From the NCBI GenBank assembly GCA_021298815.1, contig JAJTHE010000002.1, forward strand, positions 1 through 64,000: a DNA stretch of 64,000 nt, read 5' to 3'. The stretch is from Betaproteobacteria bacterium. GTDB taxonomy: Bacteria > Pseudomonadota > Gammaproteobacteria > Burkholderiales > CAIKXV01. Every line of letters begins with the position of its first letter. Within the stretch, counting starts at the first letter, position 1. The notes under the pieces were generated by a model. The model did no database searches. It was given only the letters and a program-made list of their open reading frames with translations, and was not told the DNA's origin. A program made the position numbers and the translations under genes. Of the stretch, positions 45,601 to 53,495 are shown in pieces.

Positions 45601-45887
45601 CGATCATCGGTTCCGGCCTTGGCGGCCAGGCGTCGCTCGCCGCCGCCGCGAAGGGCGGGCAGCCGCTGCGGGCGGGCGAACGCGCGCAGCGCGTGTTCGA
45701 GGAGCGTTCGTTCGAAGGCTGGCGCGGCTACTGGCGCTACGTGCCGCGCGGCACCTTCTCCGCCGAGTACGTGGTGCGCCTGAACCAGGCCGGCCGCTTC
45801 GAGCTGCCCGCGACACGGGTGGAGGCGATGTATGCGCCCGAAGCGTTCGGCGAACTGCCCAATGCGGTGTTCGAGGTCGCGCGGTGA
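39669..45887 (+). CDS. Bacterial alpha-2-macroglobulin (YfhM/ECAM type)
   Basis: Very large periplasmic protease-trap protein, 2072 aa versus about 1650 in E. coli. A signal peptide (about 1-31, ending ARGQAQ) lacks a lipobox Cys, so unlike E. coli YfhM it is probably not a lipoprotein. MG and bait regions lead to the thioester motif QYPYTCLEQQGSRAIALGDR (Cys1590, Gln1593). The thioester domain follows, then a C-terminal receptor-like domain (VRLNQAGRFELPATRVEAMY). Ala-rich low-complexity segments occur near 365-400. Its stop overlaps the pbpC start (GTGA), the standard yfhM-pbpC pairing for envelope repair and defence. Confidence 0.95.
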   Translation: MTFLSRGSAAWAAAVVAVALSSLSTAWPARGQAQPDGVHARPATAPTGASPAAPVPAGPVTVDTAPSGTAKNVRQFTARFSQPMVAFGDPRLSDPIAVSCAVPGRGRWIDTRTWVYDFERTLPGGLQCRFALRDGQRSLAGAPVEPLRDAGFSTGGPAIVAVAPAADDNEIGEDQVFVLALDAPVTTASVLASAYCTADGINERIPVRIVSGQLRAAILARSEPSPFGDAGDADDDAREALQAAVSGSEARARRLLVRCSRQLPGDSDVRLVWGRGIATPDGIATRDEQVLAFRTRPAFRARFTCTRVNQAAQCIPVLPMRVFFTAPIPASMAKAVTLRGPDGRRYPVSVEGEGGPLRAAAQPVAASGSGADAAAEGAASDAPAEGRAAAAAGDGAAPGGIAARLRGWWAAMTGWLRSSWRDPMVEWVEFKGPFPENASFTLELPGRLRDDAGRRLSNADSFPLTVRTDEDPPLLRFAARFGLVEANAGALLPVTVRNLDATSGAQGTEGRILRVEAPTPRELASWISRASEGGPADGGDPGRRSILAGVDAARPLLLPRSTGPREFEVIGIPLQRPGFYVVEFASRRLGAALHDTAQAQAQRDAIDKAAAGGQPRPQFKPPAPSRDPYYVPATALVTNLVAHFKRGREGSLVWVTSLDRGEPVEGARVQVMDCDGRVYHEGISDRDGLVRVGAALPEDERLPGCASPNERELMVTASRGDDFTFTMTGWNDGIAPWRFNLPTGDPDGPYTLRAVLDRSLLRAGETLHMKVFARERQRDGFALPPPALTASTVVIEHLGSEQKYEVPVQWGRGGSALGSWEVPKDAKLGTYRIVLREQRRTRELGEFRVEQVRLPTMRATVRPPPLPLVAASEASIDVQLAYLSGGPASGTAVRLRTAAMPRTMRFPAHEGFVFANGDVVEGLVGSRSEVDMLDDHESGADGAGGRRERAGDDGALKIVGLQQATLDAAGGARLRVAGLPVAATPQDLLFELEYRDANGETLTASGTAAWLPSAAIVGLRVDDWVRARDKVKMHAVVVDPEGRPLAGVPVTVDVFRRETFSHRRRLLGGFYAFESYTDIARTGTLCSARTDARGRIACEGPPGASGNLILRARAVDAAGRPSVAHREVWIAGGEPWWFDLQDSDRMDVLPEAARYEPGQTARFQVRMPFRSATVLVTHEREGVIEASVRRLSGDSPVVEVPVSGRHAPNMFVSVLAVRGRVGEVRPTATVDLGKPAYRMGIGEIAVGWRAHELKVDVKPERTVYRVRERARVVVKVTRADGSIPPVGSEIALAAVDEALLELAPNDSWALLQSMMGRRGIEVETSTAQMHVVGRRHFGRKAVLPGGGGGRQSARELFDTLLAWRGRVALDANGEAVVEVPLNDSLSAFRIVAIASGNDAAGAGLFGTGASTLRTTQDLMLLSSLPALAREGDRFDAEVVVRNASERAIEVSVSATATPSAAGGVPLRLPAQALALAAGEAKPARWTFDVPAGSDGLAWEIAAGERGAVERGEAAGDRLRVSQRIVPAVPVRTLQSTLVQLAAPGEATVVPVQRPADALPGRGAIEVSLARTLGGDLRGVREYMQQYPYTCLEQQGSRAIALGDRAAWDRLMAALPAYLDRDGLARYFPAMREGSDVLTTYLLQVSDEAGWPIPKAAQETMTTALRRFVQGRLLRDSGMPSADLVLRKLAALDALARHGVAIEPAWLEPLAIEPQSWPTSALLDWQSLLRRAAKLPDRERRLEEAGRILRARLTLQGTVMGFSTERTDQLWWLMVSGDVNANRMLINALDGPPPAGEGAVQDLARLARGALARQQRGRWNTTVANAWGVLAMAKFAARFEAQPVAGSTLLSVGAPGAGASVDWSAPERAPGAGREASLAWPEGASGAVPYAARSAAEATLTLRHEGSGRPWATIRSRAAVPLRERLDSGFRVSRETSPVEQKVAGRWSVGDLMRVRISVDAQADMTWVVLTDPVPAGSTIIGSGLGGQASLAAAAKGGQPLRAGERAQRVFEERSFEGWRGYWRYVPRGTFSAEYVVRLNQAGRFELPATRVEAMYAPEAFGELPNAVFEVAR

Positions 45888-48166
45888 AGGGACATGCGCG
45901 CGCAGGCCTGCTGCTGCGTGCCGCCAATGGCGCATGCGTCGTGCTGGCCTGCCTGGGCGTGCTGTCCTGGATGGCGACGCCCTCTTTCGAGCAGGTGCGG
46001 GCCGATACCCTGCCGAGCGATCGCTGGCTGCTCGACCGGCATGGCGAGCCGCTGCAGGTGCAGCGGGTCGACGACAGCGTCCGCCGGCTCGGCTGGACGC
46101 CGCTCGATCGGGTCTCGCCGGCGCTGCGGCGCGCGGTGATCGCGACCGAGGACCGCCGTTTCGCGCGGCATCCGGGCGTCGATCCGCTGGCGATCGCCGG
46201 CGTGCTGCGCGACGCGGCGAAGGCGCGGCAGCCGGAGGCTGGGGCAGGCCGCGTGCGCAGCGGCAGCCGCGGCGCGAGCACGATCACCATGCAGCTCGCC
46301 GGGCTGATCGATCCGGCGCTGGCACCGGTGGACGGACGGCGCACGGTCGCGCAGAAGCTGCGCCAGGCGGCAGCCGCGCTGGCGCTGGGCCTGCACTGGC
46401 GGCGCGACCAGGTGATGGAGGCCTACCTCAACCGTGTGTCGTTCCGCGGCGAACTGCAGGGCATCGAAGCAGCGGCCCAGGGCCTGTTCGGAAAGTCGCC
46501 GTCGGCGCTGGACGAGGCGGAGTCGTGGCTGATGGCTGCACTGATCGCACGCCCTGGTGCGCGCCCGGCGTCGGTGGCGGCGCGCGCCTGCCGGCTGGCA
46601 CGCAGTGCCGGGGGAGCGGGCGATGCCTGCACCCGCTTCGAGGCGCTGGCTATCGCGCGCCTGTCGGGGGCGCCGTCGATCGCGCTGCCCGAGGCGCTCG
46701 CGCCGCATGCCGCGCGGCTGATGTTCGCGGTGGCCGACAACGCGGCTGGCCAGCCGCCGCTGCGTGCCTCGCTCGACCGCGACCTGCAGCGTTTCGCGCT
46801 GGAGGCGCTGCGCGCGCAGCTGGAAGCCATCGCCGGGCGCAACGTGCGCGATGGCGCCGTGCTGGTGGTCGACAACCGCAGCGGCGAGGTGCTCGCCCAT
46901 GTCGGCAACGCCGGCACGCGTTCCAGCGCGCGCTTCGTCGACGGCGTGTCGGCCCCGCGCCAGGCCGGATCCACGCTCAAGCCCTTCCTGTACCAGATGG
47001 CGATCGAGCGGCGCCTGCTGACCGCCGCCTCGCTGGTCGACGATTCGCCGGTCGACCTGGTCGCGCCCAACGGGCTGTACGTGCCGAAGAACTACGACCG
47101 CCAGTTCGCCGGCTGGGTGAGCCTGCGTACCGCGCTGGCCGGCTCGCTCAACGTGCCTGCGGTGCGCACGCTGGTGCTGGTCGGGCCGGAACCGTTCGCC
47201 GACAGGTTGCGCGCGCTCGGCTTCGCGGACGTGAAGGAGGGCGGCGACTACTACGGCTATTCGCTTGCGCTCGGTTCGGCCGAGGTGCGCCTGTCGCAGC
47301 TCGTGAACGCGTTCCGCACGCTGGCCAATGGCGGCATGGCATCGCCGCTGGTGATGGAGCCGGGGGCGGCGCGGCCATCGGCGGCACGCCGGGTGCTCGA
47401 TGCGCGCGCGGCCTTCATCGTCGCCGACATGCTGGCCGACCGCACCGCGGGCGCGCGCACGTTCGGCCTGGCCAGTGCGCTGTCCACGCGCGGCTGGAGC
47501 GCGGTGAAGACCGGCACCAGCAAGGACATGCGCGACAACTGGTGCATCGGCTTCTCCGACCGCTACACGGTCGGCGTCTGGATCGGCAACTTCGACGGCA
47601 CGCCGATGCACGACGTATCGGGCACCACCGGCGCAGCGCCGGTGTGGCAGGAACTGATGGACTACCTGCACCGCGACCGGCCATCGGTCGCGCCGCGTGC
47701 CCCCGCCGGCGTCGTGCAGCAGGTCGCGGCGCCGGGGGCTGGCGTGCGAACCGCGGCACAGCCGGAATGGTTCGTCGCCGGCACGGAACTGGACCGCGTG
47801 CAACGCACCGGCCGCGGCCACGGTCCGCGCATCGTGTATCCGGGGGCGGGCATAATCGTCGCCATCGATCCGGATATCCCGCACGACCGGCAGCGGCTGC
47901 TGCTCTCGGCCGGCCCGCAGGCGGGCGGCCTCTACTGGCGCCTCGGCAGCCAGCGGCTGGGTCCGGCGGACCGGCCCCATCCCTGGCGCCCGCAGCCTGG
48001 GCGCCACCGGCTGCAGCTGGTCGATGCCGCCGGGAACGTGGTCGATGAAGTGCGGTTCGAAGTCCGCGGTGCCGCGCAGCCGGATCCGGCGATGGACGGG
48101 GCGCCGGCAGGCCCGGCGGAGGGACGCGCGGCGGGCCCGGCGTCACGGCGCGCGCCGCCCGGGTAG
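45884..48166 (+). CDS. pbpC: Penicillin-binding protein 1C
   Basis: Bifunctional peptidoglycan synthase, 760 aa. Membrane anchor (about 10-32). The GT51 glycosyltransferase has [20 protein letters not shown] and [12 protein letters not shown]. The transpeptidase has the SxxK motif [12 protein letters not shown] (Ser363), SLN, and the KTG box [13 protein letters not shown]. The C-terminal BiPBP domain ends in the [15 protein letters not shown] region, plus a Pro/Ala tail. The GTG start overlaps the alpha-2-macroglobulin stop, so the two are coupled. Confidence 0.95.
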   Translation: MKGHARAGLLLRAANGACVVLACLGVLSWMATPSFEQVRADTLPSDRWLLDRHGEPLQVQRVDDSVRRLGWTPLDRVSPALRRAVIATEDRRFARHPGVDPLAIAGVLRDAAKARQPEAGAGRVRSGSRGASTITMQLAGLIDPALAPVDGRRTVAQKLRQAAAALALGLHWRRDQVMEAYLNRVSFRGELQGIEAAAQGLFGKSPSALDEAESWLMAALIARPGARPASVAARACRLARSAGGAGDACTRFEALAIARLSGAPSIALPEALAPHAARLMFAVADNAAGQPPLRASLDRDLQRFALEALRAQLEAIAGRNVRDGAVLVVDNRSGEVLAHVGNAGTRSSARFVDGVSAPRQAGSTLKPFLYQMAIERRLLTAASLVDDSPVDLVAPNGLYVPKNYDRQFAGWVSLRTALAGSLNVPAVRTLVLVGPEPFADRLRALGFADVKEGGDYYGYSLALGSAEVRLSQLVNAFRTLANGGMASPLVMEPGAARPSAARRVLDARAAFIVADMLADRTAGARTFGLASALSTRGWSAVKTGTSKDMRDNWCIGFSDRYTVGVWIGNFDGTPMHDVSGTTGAAPVWQELMDYLHRDRPSVAPRAPAGVVQQVAAPGAGVRTAAQPEWFVAGTELDRVQRTGRGHGPRIVYPGAGIIVAIDPDIPHDRQRLLLSAGPQAGGLYWRLGSQRLGPADRPHPWRPQPGRHRLQLVDAAGNVVDEVRFEVRGAAQPDPAMDGAPAGPAEGRAAGPASRRAPPG

Positions 48167-48233
48167 GCGGAACCGCCGTGCTATTCTCCCGCAGGTCATT
48201 CCTCTCCCGTCGACTCCTGGTTCAGACCCTCGC

Positions 48234-49076
48234 ATGAACGACTCGATTGCCCCGCTGCCGGCCGACCACGATATCGTCCCGCCAGCGCGCCCCACGGCCA
48301 CCGCGCCCTACTACGAACCGCAGGGCCGCGAAGTCGAGATCTTCGAAGCCGCCTACGGCAAGCGTCTCCCGGTCATGCTCAAGGGCCCGACCGGCTGCGG
48401 CAAGACCCGGTTCCTCGAGCACATGGCCTGGCGGCTGAACCGGCCGCTGGTCACCGTGTCCTGCCATGAAGACCTGACCTCGTCCGACCTGGTCGGCCGC
48501 TTCCTGCTCGAGGGCAGCGAGACCGTCTGGCAGGATGGCCCGCTGACCCGCGCGGTGAAGGCCGGCGCGATCTGCTACCTCGACGAGATCGTCGAGGCGC
48601 GCACCGACTCGACCGTCATCATCCACCCGCTGACCGACCATCGCCGCCGGCTGCCGCTCGAGAAGACCGGCCGCGAGATCAGCGCGCACGAAGACTTCCT
48701 GCTGGTGATCTCGTACAACCCCGGCTACCAGACGGTGCTGAAGGACCTCAAGCCGTCGACCAAGCAGCGGTTCATCGGCCTGAACTTCGACTTCCCGGCG
48801 GAGGAGACCGAGCGGCGCATCCTCGTCAACGAAGTGCCCGGGCTCGATGCCGACAGCGCGACGCGGCTGGTGTCGGTGGCGCGCAAGGCGCGTGCGCTGA
48901 AGGACCACGGGCTCGACGAGGTCACCTCGACACGCGCACTGGTGTACGCGGCAAACATGATCAGCGCAGGCCTGTCGCCGATCGAAGCCTGCCAGGTTGC
49001 GCTGATCAATCCGGTCACCGATGACATCGAACTGTCCGCGGCGCTGCTGGAAATCGTCAGGGCGCATTTCGAGTAG
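48234..49076 (+). CDS. MoxR-type AAA+ ATPase (CbbQ/NirQ/NorQ group)
   Basis: Chaperone ATPase, 280 aa. Walker A GPTGCGKT (51-58), Walker [21 protein letters not shown], sensor-1 [20 protein letters not shown], and [13 protein letters not shown] are those of CbbQ/NorQ proteins, which form hexamers with a VWA partner to activate RuBisCO or nitric oxide reductase. Its partner is present two genes on (49717), but a DedA gene lies between and neither RuBisCO nor Nor genes are in the window. A TATTCT -10-like hexamer (48182-48187) precedes it. The client is unknown. Confidence 0.92.
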   Translation: MNDSIAPLPADHDIVPPARPTATAPYYEPQGREVEIFEAAYGKRLPVMLKGPTGCGKTRFLEHMAWRLNRPLVTVSCHEDLTSSDLVGRFLLEGSETVWQDGPLTRAVKAGAICYLDEIVEARTDSTVIIHPLTDHRRRLPLEKTGREISAHEDFLLVISYNPGYQTVLKDLKPSTKQRFIGLNFDFPAEETERRILVNEVPGLDADSATRLVSVARKARALKDHGLDEVTSTRALVYAANMISAGLSPIEACQVALINPVTDDIELSAALLEIVRAHFE

Positions 49077-49124
49077 CGCCGTGCGCGCCCTGCCTGACAT
49101 GGGCGCGCGAGCCAGCACCCGACG

Positions 49125-49715
49125 ATGAACTTCCTCACGAGTCTCGGGTTCAACCTGCCCGAACTGATCCGCGAGTACGGTTACCTGTTCGTGTTCGTCG
49201 GCACCATGCTCGAAGGCGAGACGGTGCTCGTGCTGGGCATGATAGCAGCCCACCAGGGCCTGCTGGACGCACGGCTGGTCGGGCTGGTGGCGCTGGTCGG
49301 CACCTACATCGGCGACCTCGGCTACTACCTGATCGGCCTGCGCTTCGGCCGTGCCTTTCTCGACCGGTTCCCGAAGGTCGACGCGAAGGTGCAACGCATC
49401 AAGGGCTGGATCGTGAAGTACGACATCGCCATCATCATCGTCAACCGGTTCCTGTACGGCTTCCGCATCGCGGCGCCGGTCGCGCTGGGCATGAGCGCGG
49501 TGCCGGCATGGCGCTTCCTCGTGTTCAACATCGTCGGTGCCGCGATCTGGACGCTGGTGATCGGCGGCGCGGGTTACCTGTTCGGCAGCGCGCTCGAGGC
49601 GCTGCTGGAGGATGTACGCTGGCATGACCAGATCATCGTGGGGCTGGTCCTGCTGCTCGGAGTCGGATTGTGGGTCGGCCGCTACATAGCGCGCCGCGTG
49701 ATGCGGGGAGGTTGA
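49125..49715 (+). CDS. DedA family membrane protein
   Basis: 196 aa integral membrane protein of the DedA/VTT (lipid scramblase-like) superfamily. Conserved segments: GYLFVFVGTMLEGETVLVLG, TYIGDLGYYLIGLRFGRAFL with the acidic residue usual in DedA, and NRFLYGFRIAAPVALGMSAV with the conserved Arg and Gly-Pro-like region. Four to five hydrophobic segments. DedA proteins recycle lipid carriers such as undecaprenyl phosphate. It sits between the AAA+ ATPase gene (48 bases) and the VWA gene (one base), an unusual insertion that suggests a shared operon. Confidence 0.9.
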   Translation: MNFLTSLGFNLPELIREYGYLFVFVGTMLEGETVLVLGMIAAHQGLLDARLVGLVALVGTYIGDLGYYLIGLRFGRAFLDRFPKVDAKVQRIKGWIVKYDIAIIIVNRFLYGFRIAAPVALGMSAVPAWRFLVFNIVGAAIWTLVIGGAGYLFGSALEALLEDVRWHDQIIVGLVLLLGVGLWVGRYIARRVMRGG

Positions 49716-49716
49716 G

Positions 49717-52323
49717 ATGAGCGAACCCTCGACGCCGGCCGCTGCCGGTTCCAGCACGGCCGAGCCCTGCGCGGCGGCCCTGGCGCAGGCCAGCGCCGAG
49801 GTGCGCGCCGCGCTCGACGAGCTGTCGAAGGTCTCCTTCGTCGCCCACCGCGATGCGTCCTCGGCGCTGCCGTCAGTGCTCGCGGCTGCCGGCGATGCTG
49901 AGTCGCTGGAATGGCTCGCCGCCTGCCGGCGGCTGTTCGAGTTCGACCGCGATGCGGGACGCGCGTTCACCCGCGGCACCCCGGACGCGATCGCGGCATC
50001 GGGTGCGGTGCTGCCCTGGACGCGCCAGGTGCTGCGCTTCCTCGACCTGCAGGGCTCGTGGAAGGCGATCGACGGCTTCATGTCGAACCTCGGCAACGCT
50101 TACGGCGCGCTCGGTCCGATCGGCCAGATCCGCTGGGCCGACATCGGCTTCGCCTGGTGTACTCGCCATGCCGACAGCGGCAACGCCTACTTCAGCACCC
50201 CGGTGCGCGACCTGGCCGGGCGCCAGGGCGTGCCCGGCATCGAACAGCTCAGCGCGCCGGCGGAGGAACTGTTCACCACGCGCAGGCTCGGCCTGGCCAC
50301 CTTCCTGCCCGGCGCGATCCGCGTGCGGGCGCTGCTTGGTGCCGGCGCGATCGCGCCCTGGGCGCGCCGCGGCATCGACGTGCTGACCGCCGACCGGTTC
50401 CGGGGCGAGGCCTACTTCCGTCTCGAGTCCGACGAGAGCCTGCGCCTTCTGCTCGACGACCTGCCCGGCTTCCGTGCCGCGCAGAACGAGCGGTTCCTGA
50501 AGATGGTGCTGACCGCCTGGTACGGCGAGGCGGTCGACGTACAGGACAGCGGCTGGGCGCCGGACAAGGGCCGGCCGTTCGTCGAGACCGATGGCCGCGC
50601 GGTGCTGGCGCCGGTGACGCTGCCCGACCGCGAGCATGCGGTGCTCGGCGTGCTGCATGTCGCCGGCCACCTGCAGTTCGGCACCTATGCGGTCGCGCCG
50701 CTGAAGGGCCTGTTCGCCGAGCTCGGCCTCGACGCCGAGATCACCGAGGCGCGCGCGATCTCCTGGGAGCCGCTGATCGCCCAGTTCGGCGACGATGTCG
50801 TGCGCTTCAAGCTGCTGTTCGACGTCTGCGAAGACCTGCGCGTGGACAACGCGATCGCGATGATCGCGCCGACCCACCTGCGCCGGATGCTGCGCCTGGC
50901 CTCGCTGGTGGCGATGCCCGAAGGCATCGCGCGCGACTACTACCAGCTCGCGCTGGGTACGCTGCAGTTCGCGCTCGACCGCCCGCATCCGTTGCCCAGG
51001 CCGGTCGCCGATCTGCTCGCGCGCCTGCTGGAACCGGATGCGACGGTGATCGACGCGTTCCGCATCGCGCGGATGCTGCTGCCGATGCTGGCCGACCTCG
51101 GCCACCCGCACACGCCAGAGGACGTGCAGGATGCCTACCTGCCCGGCCGCTCGCCGAACCTGGGCCGCGAGGTGAAGGCCGCGCAGGGACCGGGTAGCCA
51201 GGCCGAACGCAGCGAGCAGAAGGAATCCGAATCCGGCGAAGGCGAGGGCGAGCCGGACGAGGACAGCGAATCGGTCGAGCAGGAGATGGGCCCGCAGGAT
51301 GCCGAGGCCGACGACAGCGGCGGCGCCGCCGCGCATGCCCAGTCCGCGGCCAACCGCAAGGGCAGCGGCGAGACGAAGACCGGCGAACGCGCGCAGCAGC
51401 AGGCGAACAAGGCCAATGGCCCGGATCGTGGCCTGCCCTATCCGGAATGGGACTACCGCGAGAACCGCTACAAGGCCGACTGGGCCTGGGTCGCCGAGAA
51501 GGTGCTCGCCGAATCGAACCCGGCCGAGGCGCAGCGGCTGGCCGACCGCCATGCCGGCACGCTGAAGCGGCTGAAGAAGGCGATCCAGTCGCAGAAGCCG
51601 ACGCGCCCCGCGCCGCTCACGCGGCAGATGGATGGCGACGACCTCGACCTGGAAGCGACGGTGCGCTATGTCACCGAGCGCGTGGCCGGGCGTTCGCCGG
51701 AAGCCCGCGTCTACAAGCGGCGCGCGATCCGCAACCGCGATGTCGCGGTGACGCTGCTCGCCGACCTGTCGACCTCGATCATGCAGACGGTGGCCGACGG
51801 CAACGGCCGCCTGGTCGACACGATCCGCGCCGGCGTGATGCTGTTCGCCGAGAGCATGGAGGAAGTCGGCGACCCGTATGCGATCGCCGGTTTCTGCTCG
51901 AAGTACCGCGACAACGTCAACTACTACCGCATCAAGGACTTCGACCAGCCGTACAACGACCAGGTGCGTGCCACCGTCGGCGGGTTGTCGGGCAGGCTGG
52001 CCACGCGCATGGGCGCGGCCATCCGCCATGCGGTGCATCGCTTCGAAGGCGTGCAGACGCCGCGCCGGCTGCTGCTGCTGCTGTCGGACGGACGCCCTGA
52101 AGACTATGACGACGGCGGCGACCGGCGCTACCTGCACGAGGACACGCGGATGGCGGTGAAGGAAGCGGTGAACGCCGGCGTGCATCCGTTCTGCATCACG
52201 GTCGACACGCTCGCCAACCAGTACCTGCCGCAGATCTTCGGCCGCGGCCACTACCTGGTGCTGGACGACGTAGGCAGCCTGCCGGGGAAGCTGCCCGAGA
52301 TCTACCTGAGGCTGCGCCGCTAG
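49717..52323 (+). CDS. VWA-domain protein of the CbbO/NorD group (partner of MoxR ATPase)
   Basis: 868 aa, no signal peptide. The large helical N-terminal region contains SAYGEA-like NorD/CbbO features (LKMVLTAWYGEAVDV, KLLFDVCEDLRVDNAIAMIA). An acidic, low-complexity linker (about 485-570; ESESGEGEGEPDEDSESVEQ) follows. The C-terminal VWA domain has a complete MIDAS motif DLSTS at 683-687 and LLLLLSDGRPEDYDDGGDRR. These proteins bind their ATPase and the client enzyme. It starts one base after dedA, with GGGGAGG upstream. The client is not encoded nearby. Confidence 0.92.
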   Translation: MSEPSTPAAAGSSTAEPCAAALAQASAEVRAALDELSKVSFVAHRDASSALPSVLAAAGDAESLEWLAACRRLFEFDRDAGRAFTRGTPDAIAASGAVLPWTRQVLRFLDLQGSWKAIDGFMSNLGNAYGALGPIGQIRWADIGFAWCTRHADSGNAYFSTPVRDLAGRQGVPGIEQLSAPAEELFTTRRLGLATFLPGAIRVRALLGAGAIAPWARRGIDVLTADRFRGEAYFRLESDESLRLLLDDLPGFRAAQNERFLKMVLTAWYGEAVDVQDSGWAPDKGRPFVETDGRAVLAPVTLPDREHAVLGVLHVAGHLQFGTYAVAPLKGLFAELGLDAEITEARAISWEPLIAQFGDDVVRFKLLFDVCEDLRVDNAIAMIAPTHLRRMLRLASLVAMPEGIARDYYQLALGTLQFALDRPHPLPRPVADLLARLLEPDATVIDAFRIARMLLPMLADLGHPHTPEDVQDAYLPGRSPNLGREVKAAQGPGSQAERSEQKESESGEGEGEPDEDSESVEQEMGPQDAEADDSGGAAAHAQSAANRKGSGETKTGERAQQQANKANGPDRGLPYPEWDYRENRYKADWAWVAEKVLAESNPAEAQRLADRHAGTLKRLKKAIQSQKPTRPAPLTRQMDGDDLDLEATVRYVTERVAGRSPEARVYKRRAIRNRDVAVTLLADLSTSIMQTVADGNGRLVDTIRAGVMLFAESMEEVGDPYAIAGFCSKYRDNVNYYRIKDFDQPYNDQVRATVGGLSGRLATRMGAAIRHAVHRFEGVQTPRRLLLLLSDGRPEDYDDGGDRRYLHEDTRMAVKEAVNAGVHPFCITVDTLANQYLPQIFGRGHYLVLDDVGSLPGKLPEIYLRLRR

Positions 52324-52360
52324 CGGCGCAGCGGCGGCGGGCTCAGGACCGGGCGGCGCG

Positions 52361-53359
52361 ATGGACATGTTCGCGGTGGTGTTCGCGCTGCTGCTCGAGC
52401 AGTGGCGTCCGGCGGCGCACTGGCCGCGCGAGCGGGTCGATGCGGCCGCGCGCATGGCCATCGACGCGCTGCCCGATCGGCTCGATGGCGGCCGCGAATG
52501 GCATGCATGGCTGGGCTGGTCGCTGGCCGTCGGCCTGCCGGCGCTGCTGGCCTGGGCGATCGGTGCCGCACTGGGCCTGGTGCTGGGCCTGCTGTGCTTC
52601 CTGTTCATCGTCGGCGTGTTGTACTTCGCGCTCGGCTTCCGGCTGTTCAGCCACCGCTTCACCGCGGTGCGCGACGGCCTGGCGGCGCGCCGGCTCGACC
52701 TGGCCGGCGCCGCGCTGGCGCAGTGGCAGGGCGCCCCGCTGGCACCTGTCGGCGGTTCGATGCCCGCGACCACGCCGGAGACCATCGCTCGCCAGGCGAT
52801 CGAGCGTGGCGTCGGCGAGTCCGGACGCTGGCTGTTCGGCGGCCTGTTCTGGTTCGCCGTGTTGCCAGGGGCGAGCGGTGCGGTGCTCTATCGGGCAGCC
52901 GACCGGGTCGCGGTGCACTGGTCGTCGGCGCCGGTGGCGGGCCTGCATCCGGGCTTCGCAGCGGTTGCGCTGTCCGCGCTGCGCTGGCTGGACGAACTGC
53001 CGGCGAGGCTGGCGGCTGGTGCCTTTGCACTGGTGGGCGACTTCACCGGTGCGGCCGAAGGCTGGCAGGCGGCGCGGCGCGAGCAGGCGGGCGGGCTGGC
53101 CGGCGAGCGCTTGCAGGGCCCGCGTGCGCTGATGGTGGCCGCGGCGTTCGGCGCGCTGGGCATGGCACAGGGTACGGTGCCTGCCGAGCGCGCGCCCGCG
53201 CCGGACGCCACCGGCAGCTACGACGCGTTCGATGGCGCCGGCTGGGATGCGGACTCGTATGCGCTGGCGGTGCGCCAGATGGACGGGGCCGCCGCGCTGG
53301 TGTGGCGCAGTCTGCTGGTCTGGCTCGGGGTGCTCGCCCTGCTCGCGCTGCTGGCCTGA
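52361..53359 (+). CDS. CobD/CbiB-family-like integral membrane protein
   Basis: 332 aa with about four or five hydrophobic segments (starting MDMFAVVFALLLEQWRP, then 55-100, 165-185 and the last 20 residues). It resembles the betaproteobacterial CobD/CbiB-family and AmpE-like proteins (EQWRP opening; ARQAIERGVGESGRWLFGGL; FTGAAEGWQAARREQAGG). No other cobalamin genes are present, so aminopropanol attachment to cobyric acid should not be assumed. It follows the VWA gene by 37 bases on the same strand. Confidence 0.82.
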   Translation: MDMFAVVFALLLEQWRPAAHWPRERVDAAARMAIDALPDRLDGGREWHAWLGWSLAVGLPALLAWAIGAALGLVLGLLCFLFIVGVLYFALGFRLFSHRFTAVRDGLAARRLDLAGAALAQWQGAPLAPVGGSMPATTPETIARQAIERGVGESGRWLFGGLFWFAVLPGASGAVLYRAADRVAVHWSSAPVAGLHPGFAAVALSALRWLDELPARLAAGAFALVGDFTGAAEGWQAARREQAGGLAGERLQGPRALMVAAAFGALGMAQGTVPAERAPAPDATGSYDAFDGAGWDADSYALAVRQMDGAAALVWRSLLVWLGVLALLALLA

Positions 53360-53429
53360 GGCAGTCCCCGGGCCTGCCTCCGACAGACTGCGATCGCCTG
53401 CGTGCAGGACGGCGCGCGGGCCGCGCCGC

Positions 53430-53435
53430 TATACT
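53430..53435 (+). promoter_or_regulatory. Candidate -10 element of the CoA-transferase operon
   Basis: TATACT stands out in the GC-rich 136-base gap. A transcript from near 53442 would carry a leader with a small GACGC/GCGTC hairpin (53451-53463) before the GAGAGGAG ribosome site. No convincing -35. Confidence 0.4.
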
Positions 53436-53495
53436 CGTGGAAACATCAGGGACGCGCTGCGTCGCGCACGGCGTCCGCACGAGAGGAGAAGCACC

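Noticed and set aside
49873-52785. A 970-codon minus-strand open frame opposite the VWA gene
   Set aside because: Mirror frame of a well-supported coding sequence; no start with a ribosome site and no family features.
52361-53359. Calling the CbiB-like gene a cobalamin biosynthesis enzyme
   Set aside because: No other cob/cbi genes are present, and the similarity extends equally to AmpE-like proteins, so only family-level naming is supported.
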